DNA of 64,000 bases, taken from assembly GCF_964033635.1 (NCBI RefSeq), contig NZ_OZ035533.1:806001-870000 (forward strand). The letters are read 5' to 3'. Positions 54,176 to 63,366 of this stretch are shown piece by piece. The DNA comes from Chitinophaga sp. MM2321. Its GTDB lineage: Bacteria; Bacteroidota; Bacteroidia; Chitinophagales; Chitinophagaceae. A program made the position numbers and the translations under genes. The notes beneath the pieces were generated by a model. The model searched no databases and had not been told where the DNA came from. It was given only the letters and a program-made list of their open reading frames with translations. The number at the start of each line of letters is the position of its first letter. Position 1 is the first letter of the stretch.

Positions 54176-55126
54176 ATGAAGCAATTTATTTCAACAGCAG
54201 ATGTTCCCAGTGTCCCGGGTTTGGTGGACATTGCCATGAACTACAAGAAAGATCCTTTCAGGGATAAGGAATTAGGAAAGAATAAAACGTTGGGATTGAT
54301 TTTCCTGAATCCCAGTTTGCGAACACGGTTAAGTACACAAATAGCAGCCCGTAACCTGGGTATGGATGCAGTGGTATTCAATATCGATAAGGAAGGCTGG
54401 CAGCTGGAAATGAATGATGGCGTAATAATGAATGGCAGTACCACCGAACATGTGAAGGAAGCGGCGGCCGTAATGGGACAGTATTTCGATATACTTTCCA
54501 TCCGCACATTTCCGGGTTTGAAAAATAAAGAAGAAGATTATACAGAGAAATATATTAACCAGTTTATCAAATACGCCGGCGTACCGGTGGTAAGCCTGGA
54601 AAGTGCTACCCTGCACCCTTTGCAGAGCCTTACAGACATTGTTACCATCAAGGAAAACTGGCAGCATACCCGCAAACCAAAAGTGGTAATGACCTGGGCG
54701 CCGCACGTAAAAGCATTGCCACAGGCTGTTCCCAACTCTTTTGCGCAGTGGATGAACGCCTGGGGAGAAACTGATTTTGTGATCACGCATCCCGAAGGAT
54801 ATGAGCTGGATGAAAAGTTTTCCGGGAATGCACGTATTGAATACAACCAGGACAAAGCCTTACAAGACGCCGATTTCGTGTATGTAAAGAACTGGTCTTC
54901 GTATAAGGATTACGGTAAGATCACCTGTACAGACAGCAGCTGGATGGTGGACAATGATAAACTCAAAAACACGCATGCTGCCAAAGTAATGCACTGCCTG
55001 CCTGTAAGAAGGAATGTAGTGATTGCAGATGAAGTACTGGATGGCCCGCAATCTCTCGTGATACGGGAAGCGGGCAACCGGGTATGGGCTGCCCAGGCGG
55101 TATTGAGCGAAATATTGAAAGGATAA
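54176..55126 (+). CDS. argF': N-acylornithine carbamoyltransferase (ArgF'-type; probably succinylornithine)
   Basis: 316 residues. The carbamoyl-phosphate motif is LNPSLRTRLS (S-L-R-T-R, as in the acylornithine enzymes and unlike the STRTR of ornithine transcarbamylase), with HPLQSLTD and MHCLPVRRNVVIADEV. The residue that decides the acyl group sits just before the EH of the 80s loop: Pro90 in the Bacteroides fragilis succinylornithine enzyme, Glu92 in the Xanthomonas acetylornithine enzyme. Here it is Thr90 (GSTTEH). A non-acidic residue favours N-succinylornithine; this is inference from published mutants. Confidence 0.9.
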   Translation: MKQFISTADVPSVPGLVDIAMNYKKDPFRDKELGKNKTLGLIFLNPSLRTRLSTQIAARNLGMDAVVFNIDKEGWQLEMNDGVIMNGSTTEHVKEAAAVMGQYFDILSIRTFPGLKNKEEDYTEKYINQFIKYAGVPVVSLESATLHPLQSLTDIVTIKENWQHTRKPKVVMTWAPHVKALPQAVPNSFAQWMNAWGETDFVITHPEGYELDEKFSGNARIEYNQDKALQDADFVYVKNWSSYKDYGKITCTDSSWMVDNDKLKNTHAAKVMHCLPVRRNVVIADEVLDGPQSLVIREAGNRVWAAQAVLSEILKG

Positions 55127-55128
55127 TT

Positions 55129-55917
55129 ATGATCGATCTATTTATCATTAAAGTAGGCGGAAACGTTATAGATAACCCGGTATTGTTGCAGGCTTTCATC
55201 GAAAAGTTTGCAGCGATACCCGGTAAAAAAATACTGATTCATGGTGGTGGTAAAATAGCCACCCGCATCGGTGATCAGCTGGGTATCAAATCGAACTATG
55301 TAGATGGCAGACGTATAACCGATGCCGATACGATTGATGTAGTAACCATGGTATACGGTGGTTTAGTGAATAAACAACTGGTGGCTAAGTTGCAGGCTGG
55401 TGGCTGTAATGCCATGGGTTTAACCGGTGCAGACGGTAATATTATTCCTGCTGTGAAACGCCCGGTAAAAGAAATTGATTATGGTTTTGTGGGAGATGTA
55501 AATCCGGAGATGCTGCACACGGCGCCGCTGCGTGCCTTGCTGGAAGCAGGTATCACACCAGTATTTGCCCCGCTTACGCATGATGGCCACGGACAAATAC
55601 TGAACACCAATGCAGACACCATCGCTTCTTCACTGGCGATTGCACTCTCCGCAGACTATAGTGTAAGATTGATCTATTGCTTTGAAAAGAAAGGCGTGTT
55701 GCGTGATCCGGCGGATGACGATGCGGTTATTCATCTCATCAACAAAGAAATTTACCAGCAATTGCTGGATGAAAAAATATTAACAGACGGTATCCTGCCT
55801 AAGTTGCAGAATGCGTTTGCTGCCATTGATAATGGTGTGAAAGAAGTGCTGATAGGGCATGCGGAAGATGTGCTGACTAATACAACAGATAAAGTGGCAG
55901 GCACTTTAATATGCTAA
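55129..55917 (+). CDS. argB: N-acetyl(succinyl)glutamate kinase
   Basis: 262 residues. IIKVGGNVIDNP, LIHGGGKIATRIGDQLG, DGRRITDADTIDVV and NTNADTIASSLAIAL are the amino-acid kinase motifs. No N-terminal helix typical of arginine-inhibited kinases is present, so feedback inhibition by arginine is less likely. ATG 55129 is 2 bp past the previous stop; an earlier in-frame ATG at 55084 would overlap argF'. Confidence 0.94.
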   Translation: MIDLFIIKVGGNVIDNPVLLQAFIEKFAAIPGKKILIHGGGKIATRIGDQLGIKSNYVDGRRITDADTIDVVTMVYGGLVNKQLVAKLQAGGCNAMGLTGADGNIIPAVKRPVKEIDYGFVGDVNPEMLHTAPLRALLEAGITPVFAPLTHDGHGQILNTNADTIASSLAIALSADYSVRLIYCFEKKGVLRDPADDDAVIHLINKEIYQQLLDEKILTDGILPKLQNAFAAIDNGVKEVLIGHAEDVLTNTTDKVAGTLIC

Positions 55918-55920
55918 CCT

Positions 55921-56985
55921 ATGTGGAACGAAAAATTATATGATGTAGCCGTGGCGCTGTTGAAACAGTTGATAGCCACGCCATCCATCAGCCGCGAAGA
56001 AGACGGTACAGCGCAGGTGATCAGCGATTTCCTGGCAGCGATGGATATATCGCATGAACGGCATCTCAATAATATCTGGGCGCTCAACAAGTACTATGAC
56101 CCCACGAAACGTACTATTCTCCTCAACTCCCATCATGATACCGTAAAGCCAAATCCGCAATATACCCGTGATCCTTTTAGTCCGGATGTAGTGGATGGTA
56201 AATTGTACGGACTGGGAAGCAACGATGCAGGCGGTTGCCTGGTAAGTCTTATTGCTACTTTCCTGCATTTTTATCACCGGGAAGATCTTGCCTATAACAT
56301 TATTCTCACGGCTACCGCAGAAGAAGAGATCAGCGGTCCTAATGGTATAGAAAGTATCCTGGCGCAATTACCGGCCATCGATTTTGCCATAGTGGGAGAG
56401 CCTACGCAAACACAGCTGGCGATAGCTGAAAAGGGCCTGATGGTACTGGATTGCACCAGCCACGGCAAAGCAGGCCATGCAGCCAGGGAAGAGGGCGAAA
56501 ATGCGTTGTACAAGGCATTGCCTGACCTGACCTGGTTTAAAGATTACCGCTTCCCGAAAGTATCGGAAACACTGGGACCGGTGAAGATGAGCGTTACTGT
56601 TATCAATACTTCCAATAAAGCACACAACGTAGTGCCGGCAGATTGCAGTTTTGTAGTGGATGTACGCGCTACTGACCAGTATACGCTGGAAGAACTGCTG
56701 GAAATTATTACCGCAAATGTAAGCTGCGAAGTGAAGCCCCGTTCCACGCGCATGCGGCCATCGTTTATCCCGATGGATCATCCGTTTGTGGTGGCGGGTA
56801 TTTCCGTGGGAAAAACTTGTTATGGCTCGCCTACAACGTCCGACCAGGCGCTGATTCCGGCTACCTCTGTAAAAATGGGGCCCGGCGATTCTGCCCGCTC
56901 GCACACCGCGGATGAGTATATTTATCTCGAAGAAATCAAAGCAGGTATAGATAGTTATATTAAATTGCTGGAAATGATTCAGTAG
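55921..56985 (+). CDS. argE: M20-family acetylornithine deacetylase-like (ArgE)
   Basis: 354 residues. Zinc peptidase M20: first metal His in NSHHDTVKPN, GSNDAGGCLV, TATAEEEISGPNG (general base Glu and metal Glu) and FVVDVRATDQYT. It removes the acyl group from acylcitrulline or acylornithine; after an ArgF' enzyme the substrate is acylcitrulline. It starts 3 bp after argB. Confidence 0.9.
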   Translation: MWNEKLYDVAVALLKQLIATPSISREEDGTAQVISDFLAAMDISHERHLNNIWALNKYYDPTKRTILLNSHHDTVKPNPQYTRDPFSPDVVDGKLYGLGSNDAGGCLVSLIATFLHFYHREDLAYNIILTATAEEEISGPNGIESILAQLPAIDFAIVGEPTQTQLAIAEKGLMVLDCTSHGKAGHAAREEGENALYKALPDLTWFKDYRFPKVSETLGPVKMSVTVINTSNKAHNVVPADCSFVVDVRATDQYTLEELLEIITANVSCEVKPRSTRMRPSFIPMDHPFVVAGISVGKTCYGSPTTSDQALIPATSVKMGPGDSARSHTADEYIYLEEIKAGIDSYIKLLEMIQ

Positions 56986-56986
56986 T

Positions 56987-57568
56987 ATGAACTTCTTTCC
57001 TACCATAGAAAATAAGCGGGTGATACTGAAACCGTTGCAGCCGGAGCACCTGGATGCTTTGCTGCCGGTGGCGCTGGAGCCATCCTTATGGACAGTGGGA
57101 GCAACGCATGTGTCCAACCGTAGCGACCTTGAAAAATACATACAGGGGGCAATCGCGGAAAGGGATGTGCAAACGTCTATTCCGTTTGTGATCATCGATA
57201 AGCAGGAACAACGTGTAGCAGGGAGCACCCGTTTTTGCGGGCTTGTACTGCCGCATAAACGTACAGAGATTGGTTCCACCTGGATTGACCCTTCCCTTCA
57301 GGGCTCCGGTCTGAATAAGGCGATGAAACATGCCATGCTGCAATATGCATTTGAAACGATGGGGTTGAACAGGGTGGAGTTGAAAACAGATGCATTGAAC
57401 ACACAGTCGCGCAATGCGATCCTAAGCATTGGCTGCACACAGGAAGGTATATTACGGCATCACATGATCACCAGCAAAGGACGATTACGCGATTCGGTAT
57501 ATTTCAGCATACTGAAAGAAGAATGGCCCGATGTAAAGCAACGGGTATTTGGTAAATATGATCTTTAA
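56987..57568 (+). CDS. RimJ/RimL-type GNAT acetyltransferase
   Basis: 193 residues. Full-length GNAT of the RimJ/RimL group: TRFCGLVLPHKRTEIGSTWI, then DPSLQGSGLNKAMKHAML (acetyl-CoA loop) and ALNTQSRNAILSIGCTQEG. It begins 1 bp after argE and precedes argH by 48 bp. A role in arginine metabolism is not established; it could be a passenger or an unassigned N-acetylase. Confidence 0.85.
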   Translation: MNFFPTIENKRVILKPLQPEHLDALLPVALEPSLWTVGATHVSNRSDLEKYIQGAIAERDVQTSIPFVIIDKQEQRVAGSTRFCGLVLPHKRTEIGSTWIDPSLQGSGLNKAMKHAMLQYAFETMGLNRVELKTDALNTQSRNAILSIGCTQEGILRHHMITSKGRLRDSVYFSILKEEWPDVKQRVFGKYDL

Positions 57569-57616
57569 TTTCACGGAGGATCGCTATCTGTAGTGCCGTG
57601 AAAAAATATTATTACT

Positions 57617-58951
57617 ATGAAGTTGTGGCAAAAAGATAAGGCATCACTGGGTGCTGTAGAAAAATTCACCGTTGGCAAAGACCGTGAAATGGATGCTTTC
57701 CTGGCGCCATTTGATGTGCTGGGCTCTATGGCGCATATCACCATGCTGCAAAGTATAGGATTACTGGAAGCGGATGAACTGACCCTATTAAAGCAGGAAC
57801 TGAAAAATATTTATAAAGAGATACAGGCAGGTGATTTTACACTGGAAGAAGGCGTAGAAGATATTCACTCACAGGTAGAACTATTGCTCACGCGGCGTTT
57901 GGGAGAAGTAGGTAAAAAGATCCACAGCGGCCGTTCCCGCAACGACCAGGTTTTGGTAGACCTGAAATTATACCTGCGTCATGAGTTGCAAACAATGGTG
58001 GCATCCGTGAAAGTATTGTTTGATCTCTTACAGCAAAAAAGTGAAGCCTACAAAGATCATCTTCTTCCTGGGTATACCCACCTGCAAATAGCCATGCCTT
58101 CCTCTTTCGGGCTATGGTTTGGCGCTTATGCAGAGAGCCTCGTAGATGACCTGACGATGTTGCAGGGCGCTTATAAAGTGGTGAATAAAAACCCGCTTGG
58201 CTCCGCAGCCGGTTACGGCTCTTCGTTCCCCCTTAACCGTGAGTTAACCACGGAATTGTTAGGATTCGATACACTCAATTATAATGTTGTATACGCGCAG
58301 ATGGGCCGTGGCAAAACGGAAAAGATCGTGTCCTTTGCATTGGCCGGAATTGCAGCCACCCTCGCTAAAATGGCGATGGATGCCTGTCTTTTTATGAACC
58401 AGAACTTCGGCTTCATCAGTTTCCCTGATGAACTGACCACTGGCTCCAGCATCATGCCGCATAAAAAGAACCCGGATGTATGGGAACTGATCCGCTCTCA
58501 CGGCAATAAACTACAGGCGTTGCCCAATGAAATTGCTATGATGATCACGAACCTGCCTTCCGGCTACCACCGTGATTTGCAGCTGTTGAAAGAAAATTTA
58601 TTTCCTGCTTTCCAGACATTAAAAGATTGTATCAATATGAGCTGCCTGATGTTGGAAAATATCCGCATCAAGGAAAATATCCTGGCAGATGAAAAATACC
58701 AGTACCTGTTCAGCGTAGAAGTTGTGAACAACCTGGTGTTGCAAGGCACGCCTTTCCGGGAAGCCTATAAGCAGGTAGGTATGGATATTGAAAAAGGTAC
58801 TTTTGCTCCCGGCAAAGAAGTAACACATACGCATGCAGGTAGTATCGGTAATTTATGTACCGCACAAATAGCGAAGCAGATGGATGCGGTGTTGAAAGGC
58901 TTTTCTTTTGAAGCCGTGGATAAAGCATTGGAGAAATTATTGAATAGCTAG
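57617..58951 (+). CDS. argH: Argininosuccinate lyase
   Basis: 444 residues. VEDIHSQVELLLTRRLGEVGKKIHSGRSRNDQV, and the fumarase/aspartase signature GSSIMPHKKNPD. It splits argininosuccinate into arginine and fumarate, completing the operon. Followed by a bidirectional terminator. Confidence 0.96.
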   Translation: MKLWQKDKASLGAVEKFTVGKDREMDAFLAPFDVLGSMAHITMLQSIGLLEADELTLLKQELKNIYKEIQAGDFTLEEGVEDIHSQVELLLTRRLGEVGKKIHSGRSRNDQVLVDLKLYLRHELQTMVASVKVLFDLLQQKSEAYKDHLLPGYTHLQIAMPSSFGLWFGAYAESLVDDLTMLQGAYKVVNKNPLGSAAGYGSSFPLNRELTTELLGFDTLNYNVVYAQMGRGKTEKIVSFALAGIAATLAKMAMDACLFMNQNFGFISFPDELTTGSSIMPHKKNPDVWELIRSHGNKLQALPNEIAMMITNLPSGYHRDLQLLKENLFPAFQTLKDCINMSCLMLENIRIKENILADEKYQYLFSVEVVNNLVLQGTPFREAYKQVGMDIEKGTFAPGKEVTHTHAGSIGNLCTAQIAKQMDAVLKGFSFEAVDKALEKLLNS

Positions 58952-58964
58952 TAGCGATCTTCTT

Positions 58965-59006
58965 AAAAATAAAAGGCGGCCACTATAATGGCCGCCTTTT
59001 ATTTTT
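58965..59006. terminator. Bidirectional terminator between argH and the TonB-dependent receptor
   Basis: Perfect 18-bp arms (58965-58982 with 58989-59006), 6-base loop, T-rich on both strands. Confidence 0.9.
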
Positions 59007-59025
59007 ATCCCCGTTAATCATCTCC

Positions 59026-61401
59026 CTAAAAACCAATATTTATCCCCACAAATCCATTAAACCCTGCCATCGGATAGTAATAAGTATCGTAGGCAACGCG
59101 GTTTGCTGTCAGATCGTAATAGCTGTAGGTGCTACCGTTCGGCTCATACTTTGTATCGAAAATATTATTCAGCAGCAGTTGTACGCTGAGCTCGCGGAAT
59201 AACGGTTGCGGTACTACGTAGCTGAAGCGCAGGTTACTTACGAAATAGGGATTCAGACTGGCCTCCTTAGTGGAAGTATTGTCCATATACTGACGGCTTA
59301 CATATTTACCCAGGAGGTCTGCAGTAAAACCACGGAATGGTCTGGCAGATAACGTATATCCACCTACGAAAGCAGGGGAGTAGGAAATGTTTGCTTTTTT
59401 ATAGATAACGGTATGCGCCACATCGTCGCTGTCGTAACTGATGGCGTTGTAGTCCAGTACTTTATTCTGGCTCAGCGCAGCATTGGCAGCGATGGAGAAG
59501 ATATTGCCCAGTTTTACATTGCCACTTACTTCCACCCCCATGCGATAACTTTTGGGAATATTGGTGCGTACATACGCACCCACATCTGTAAGTTCGCCGG
59601 TTTGTACCAGCTGATTTTTATAGTTCATGTAATATACGTTGGCCTGTACGTTGGCGATGCTGTTGTTCCATACATAGCCTGCTTCCAGGTCGCGCAAGAT
59701 TTCCGGTTTGGGCTGCGTCACACCGTAGTTGGATTCAAAGTCAACACGGTTCGGTTCTTTGTGTGCAATGGCAATAGAAGCAAACACCCGGTTAACAGGA
59801 TTTAAATAATAATAGATGCCTGCTTTTGGATTAAAGAAATTATAGTTTACATGCGGCATATATGTAGGCGCATCTTTGAAGCCATCCATGTTATACGCAA
59901 TGTTCCTGTATTGCAGGTCAGCAAAGAGACGCAGCGCCGTTGTTATTTTGTATTCTCCTTTCCAGTAAATGTTAAAATCATTTTTTTCAGCGGGGTATCT
60001 ATAGTATTCAACGTCTTTATCGATGGCGGTATTGGCCCAGATAACCTTGCCGAAATGATCGCCTTCGTAGCGGTTCCAGCCACCGCCAAGATTCCAGTTA
60101 AATTTTTCACCGGTACGGTTCAGGGAAAACACGCTGCCATAGAAGTAATTGTCCAGCCATTCCTGGTTCACGAGATCCGTTTTCTTGATCGAGTCGCCAT
60201 CGATTACTTTTACCGGCAACCCGTAATCCGCTACAGACCTGTTGCCTTTATAGTTTTCATAATAGCCGCGGCCGCGGGTCATATGGAGTGCTACGTTGAA
60301 GTTCAGTCCCGCGTTAATTTCCTGGTTGAGAAATAGCTGGTAGTGATCCTGTTGGTAGTTATCCGTTTCATTATCATAAGGTGTGCCCGGCTTATCTGTA
60401 CCAGCGGAATTATAAGTTCTGTCGGTAGCCAGGAGTGCGGCGGGTACACCGTTCCATGCCTGGTAAGTTTTTTCTTTGCCGGAAAAAATATTGAGACGTA
60501 CCGCTGTTTTTTTAGAGATGTAAGCAGCAGAAGTATAGAAAGAGCGCAGGTCGGAAGTAGCACGATCGATATAACCGTCTGATGATATTTTCGACAGCCT
60601 TGCATCGATGGTGAAGTGATCGTTGATAAGGCCCGAACCAGCTTTTACGGTGTGTTTCCAGCTGTTGAAAGAACCGTAGCTGTTGCTGATTTCGCCGTAT
60701 GCGTTTTCATTGAACTCGTTGGTGCTAAGGTTCAGCGTAGCACCGAAAGCACCCGCGCCGTTGGTGGAAGTGCCTACACCGCGTTGCAGTTCTATGCTGC
60801 TGACAGAAGAGGCAAAATCCGGCATGTTGACAAAGAACGTGCCTTGTGATTCCGCATCATTAATGGGGATACCATTTACGGTCACATTGATACGGGTAAT
60901 ATCGGAGCCGCGAACACGCATGCCGGTGTAGCCGATGCCGGTGCCGGCGTCGGAGTTGGTTACCACGCCTGGTTGCTGGTTGAGCAGCATGGGCAGGTCC
61001 TGCCCGAGGTTTTCTTTCTTAATATCTTCTTTCGATAAAGTAGTATTTACAAAAGGAGAATTTTTACCTGCGCGGAGACTGCTGATTTCTACGGGTTTTA
61101 CAAACAGGCCGGTTTCTTCCAGGCTGATGTCTGCAAACTGCGTCGTATTATTGGCATTGATGGTAATTGTATGTGGTTTGAACCCGAGATAGCTGGCCTG
61201 TAAAGTATAGGTGCCTTTTTTAGGCAGATGAATGCTGTAATGGCCTTTATTATCGGTTTGGGTACCGGTTTGATTGATCGCTACGGTTACGCCTTCCAAT
61301 GGTTTCCCGTTTGCATTGTTGGTGATGGTGCCGGTAACCAGGGATTGTGCATGTAAAGTGCCGGCAACGCCGAGCAGCACTAACAACATTAACTGTTTCA
61401 T
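59026..61401 (-). CDS. TonB-dependent outer-membrane receptor under thiamine control
   Basis: 791 residues. A signal peptide (GVAGTLHAQS) precedes a carboxypeptidase regulatory-like beta domain (about 20-105), a plug domain (about 115-235; GTGIGYTGMRVRGSDITRINVTVNG) and a 22-strand-type beta-barrel ending in a terminal Phe (GFVGINIGF). Expression is tied to a TPP riboswitch 26 bp upstream, so the receptor most likely imports thiamine or a thiamine precursor across the outer membrane. No thi gene or PnuT is adjacent. There is no SusD partner. Confidence 0.9.
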   Translation of the reverse strand: MKQLMLLVLLGVAGTLHAQSLVTGTITNNANGKPLEGVTVAINQTGTQTDNKGHYSIHLPKKGTYTLQASYLGFKPHTITINANNTTQFADISLEETGLFVKPVEISSLRAGKNSPFVNTTLSKEDIKKENLGQDLPMLLNQQPGVVTNSDAGTGIGYTGMRVRGSDITRINVTVNGIPINDAESQGTFFVNMPDFASSVSSIELQRGVGTSTNGAGAFGATLNLSTNEFNENAYGEISNSYGSFNSWKHTVKAGSGLINDHFTIDARLSKISSDGYIDRATSDLRSFYTSAAYISKKTAVRLNIFSGKEKTYQAWNGVPAALLATDRTYNSAGTDKPGTPYDNETDNYQQDHYQLFLNQEINAGLNFNVALHMTRGRGYYENYKGNRSVADYGLPVKVIDGDSIKKTDLVNQEWLDNYFYGSVFSLNRTGEKFNWNLGGGWNRYEGDHFGKVIWANTAIDKDVEYYRYPAEKNDFNIYWKGEYKITTALRLFADLQYRNIAYNMDGFKDAPTYMPHVNYNFFNPKAGIYYYLNPVNRVFASIAIAHKEPNRVDFESNYGVTQPKPEILRDLEAGYVWNNSIANVQANVYYMNYKNQLVQTGELTDVGAYVRTNIPKSYRMGVEVSGNVKLGNIFSIAANAALSQNKVLDYNAISYDSDDVAHTVIYKKANISYSPAFVGGYTLSARPFRGFTADLLGKYVSRQYMDNTSTKEASLNPYFVSNLRFSYVVPQPLFRELSVQLLLNNIFDTKYEPNGSTYSYYDLTANRVAYDTYYYPMAGFNGFVGINIGF

Positions 61402-61427
61402 GTAAGTATATCTGTTTTCTGTTTTCT

Positions 61428-61505
61428 CAATTCCTAACCAGCATTACCTGGTCAAGGTTCCTTGGGTGTGATCTCAGCCTGAAAGTAAGGCACCCCATGT
61501 GATTG
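61428..61505 (-). ncRNA. TPP riboswitch (THI element)
   Basis: On the minus strand: GGGGTGCC (61489-61496), GGCTGAGA (61472-61479), ACACCC then GGAACCTTGACC, and AGGTAATGCTGG toward 61438. These are the conserved pieces of the TPP aptamer in order. CAAT/ATTG ends can close the outer stem. It lies 26 bp before the start codon with no terminator, so control of translation is likely. A TACCTTTA element (61548-61555) is a plausible -7. Confidence 0.9.
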
Positions 61506-61506
61506 G

Positions 61507-61537
61507 TGTTTCGCACAAAAATGTTTTGTGTGAAACA
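61507..61537 (-). repeat. Hairpin directly 5' of the TPP aptamer
   Basis: TGTTTC-CACAAAA pairs with TTTTGTG-GAAACA around a 3-base loop, with one mismatch. It sits in the transcript between the putative promoter and the aptamer. Confidence 0.6.
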
Positions 61538-61651
61538 TTACCGGGTGTAAAGGTATAATTTATTTTCCGGTAGATGATTTTTTGTTTAATTTCCATTTAC
61601 GCTTCTCTCAATCATCTTTCATAAATTTTTAACTTTAAATCTTTATTTCAG

Positions 61652-62062
61652 ATGATTAAGCTTCAGTTAATCGGACATCTTGGCCGGGATGTAGTAAAAA
61701 AAGAGGTCAATGGTGTAGTCGTTTTCAATTTTCCGGTTGCGGTGAATGAGCGTTTCAAAAATGCGCTTGGCGTATTGCAGGAGCGGACTACCTGGGTCGA
61801 TTGCTCGTTATGGGATCGGGAAAACCTGGCGCCTTATTTAAATCAGGGTGTGCAGGTATATGTGGAAGGTTCCCCGAAAGTGGAAGCTTATGTAAGCAAC
61901 GCCACCGGTGCCTTGTCAGGAGCAGTAAGACTACGGGTTTCCCAATTGCAGTTGCTCGGTCGTAAGGATGATGAAAAGCGCAGGACATCCGCTACAGATG
62001 TGCCCGCTGTTCCAGAGGCAGAGCCCGTTGAAGAACAGCCGGCAGACGATCTTCCCTTCTAA
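61652..62062 (+). CDS. ssb: Single-stranded DNA-binding protein
   Basis: 136 residues. An N-terminal OB fold (LIGHLGRDVVKKEVNG; TTWVDCSLWDRENLAPYLNQG; VYVEGSPKVEAYV) is followed by a Pro/Glu linker and the acidic tip ADDLPF, which binds partner proteins such as PriA. Shorter than E. coli SSB (178). A hairpin terminator follows. Confidence 0.93.
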   Translation: MIKLQLIGHLGRDVVKKEVNGVVVFNFPVAVNERFKNALGVLQERTTWVDCSLWDRENLAPYLNQGVQVYVEGSPKVEAYVSNATGALSGAVRLRVSQLQLLGRKDDEKRRTSATDVPAVPEAEPVEEQPADDLPF

Positions 62063-62085
62063 AAAAACTGGTGCATTCCAATATG

Positions 62086-62117
62086 AAAGCCAACCTTTTA
62101 TGGTTGGCTTTTTGCTT
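62086..62117 (+). terminator. Terminator of ssb
   Basis: AAAGCCAACC pairs with GGTTGGCTTT around TTTTAT, followed by T-rich sequence. Confidence 0.75.
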
Positions 62118-62134
62118 TTTTCTTCAAAAAAGTT

Positions 62135-62164
62135 TTGGCCAGTATCAAAATAATATTATCTTTG
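62135..62164 (+). promoter_or_regulatory. Promoter of the initiator tRNA gene
   Basis: TTG (62135-62137), 19 bp, TATCTTTG (62157-62164): full match to the Bacteroidota consensus. The mature tRNA starts 9 bp later, implying almost no 5' leader. Confidence 0.85.
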
Positions 62165-62173
62165 CACCCTCAT

Positions 62174-62245
<72 letters not shown>

Positions 62246-62283
62246 CAAAAGGGCGTATCAACGCTGAAAAAAACAAGAAAAGA

Positions 62284-62310
62284 GCCGAAGAAATTCGGCT
62301 TTTTTTATTT
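62284..62310 (+). terminator. Terminator after tRNA-fMet
   Basis: AGCCGAA pairs with TTCGGCT across a short GAAA-type loop, followed by seven T. Confidence 0.85.
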
Positions 62311-62359
62311 CCGTAAGTTTGAGTTGCGAAATGCAACTATATCCAGGTCGTAAAGTATC

Positions 62360-63229
62360 ATGCACAAAGCAGGTTTTGTAAATATCTTCGGTAAGCCCAA
62401 TGCGGGAAAGAGCACATTGCTAAACGCCATTATGGGCGAAAAGCTGGCTATTATATCCCCAAAAGTGCAAACCACCCGCCATCGTATCACCGGCGTTTTA
62501 ACGGATCCGGCTTACCAGATCGTATTTTCGGATACGCCAGGTATCATTGATCCGAAATATAAATTGCACGAGAAAATGATGGGGGCGGTAAAGTCTGCAC
62601 TGGAAGATGCAGATGTGGCCTTGCTGATCATGGATGCAAAAGAATCGCTGGAAGAAAACCTGGAGTTATTTGACTCCCTGAGACTGAAAGTACCTGCTAT
62701 TCTCATCATCAACAAAATGGACAATATCCTGAAAGAGGAAATGGCTGTTTTGGTAGAACGTGCAAAAGCCTGGGGCAAAGCTACAGCGGTAGTACCGGTA
62801 TCTGCTATGCAGAAAAAAGGTATCAAAGACCTGCTGACAGAAATAGTAGCTCTGCTGCCTCAAGCCAATGCTTTTTACCCCGATGATACACTAACGGATA
62901 AGTCTACACGCTTTTTTGTAGCAGAGATGATCCGTGAAAAGATTTTCGATTTATTTGAAGAAGAGATCCCGTATCATACCACTGTTATTGTAACACAATT
63001 CCAGGAGAAAGATACGCTGACAAAGATCACCGCAGAAATCATCGTCACCCGTGAAACCCAGAAGGGGATCATATTAGGAGAAAAAGGGAAATCGATCCGG
63101 GAAATAGGTACCAGGGCCCGGGTGGATATAGAAAAATTTATTGAGCGTAAAGTGTTCCTGGAACTGTTTGTGAAGGTACGCGGCAAATGGCGCGATAATG
63201 AACTCTTTCTGAAAGAATACGGATACTAA
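62360..63229 (+). CDS. era: GTPase Era
   Basis: 289 residues. G1 FGKPNAGKSTLLN, G3 DTPG, G4 NKMD and a C-terminal KH domain (GEKGKSIREIGTRARVDIEKF). Era binds the 3' end of 16S rRNA in 30S maturation. Normal length. Confidence 0.95.
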   Translation: MHKAGFVNIFGKPNAGKSTLLNAIMGEKLAIISPKVQTTRHRITGVLTDPAYQIVFSDTPGIIDPKYKLHEKMMGAVKSALEDADVALLIMDAKESLEENLELFDSLRLKVPAILIINKMDNILKEEMAVLVERAKAWGKATAVVPVSAMQKKGIKDLLTEIVALLPQANAFYPDDTLTDKSTRFFVAEMIREKIFDLFEEEIPYHTTVIVTQFQEKDTLTKITAEIIVTRETQKGIILGEKGKSIREIGTRARVDIEKFIERKVFLELFVKVRGKWRDNELFLKEYGY

Positions 63230-63366
63230 GAAACATTTAGACATTTGGTATTTAGATATTTTGTTGCTGAAAGGCATTTTCATCGAAACGAAATAATCAA
63301 ATAACAAAATATAAAAATTCCTAAATAATATTTTTAGGTAATACGGAATAAAAATTAATAATTAAG
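63230..63366. repeat. AT-rich spacer with degenerate inverted repeat
   Basis: ATTTAGATATTTTGTT near 63240-63265 pairs imperfectly with AACAAAATATAAAAATTCCTAAAT near 63303-63328. The wording (TTTAG, TTCCTAAAT) resembles copies A-C, but arms no longer match well. Confidence 0.3.

Noticed and set aside
56368..57279. 303-codon minus-strand frame across argE and the RimJ-type GNAT
   Set aside because: It overlaps two well-supported genes in the antisense direction and has no recognisable domain.
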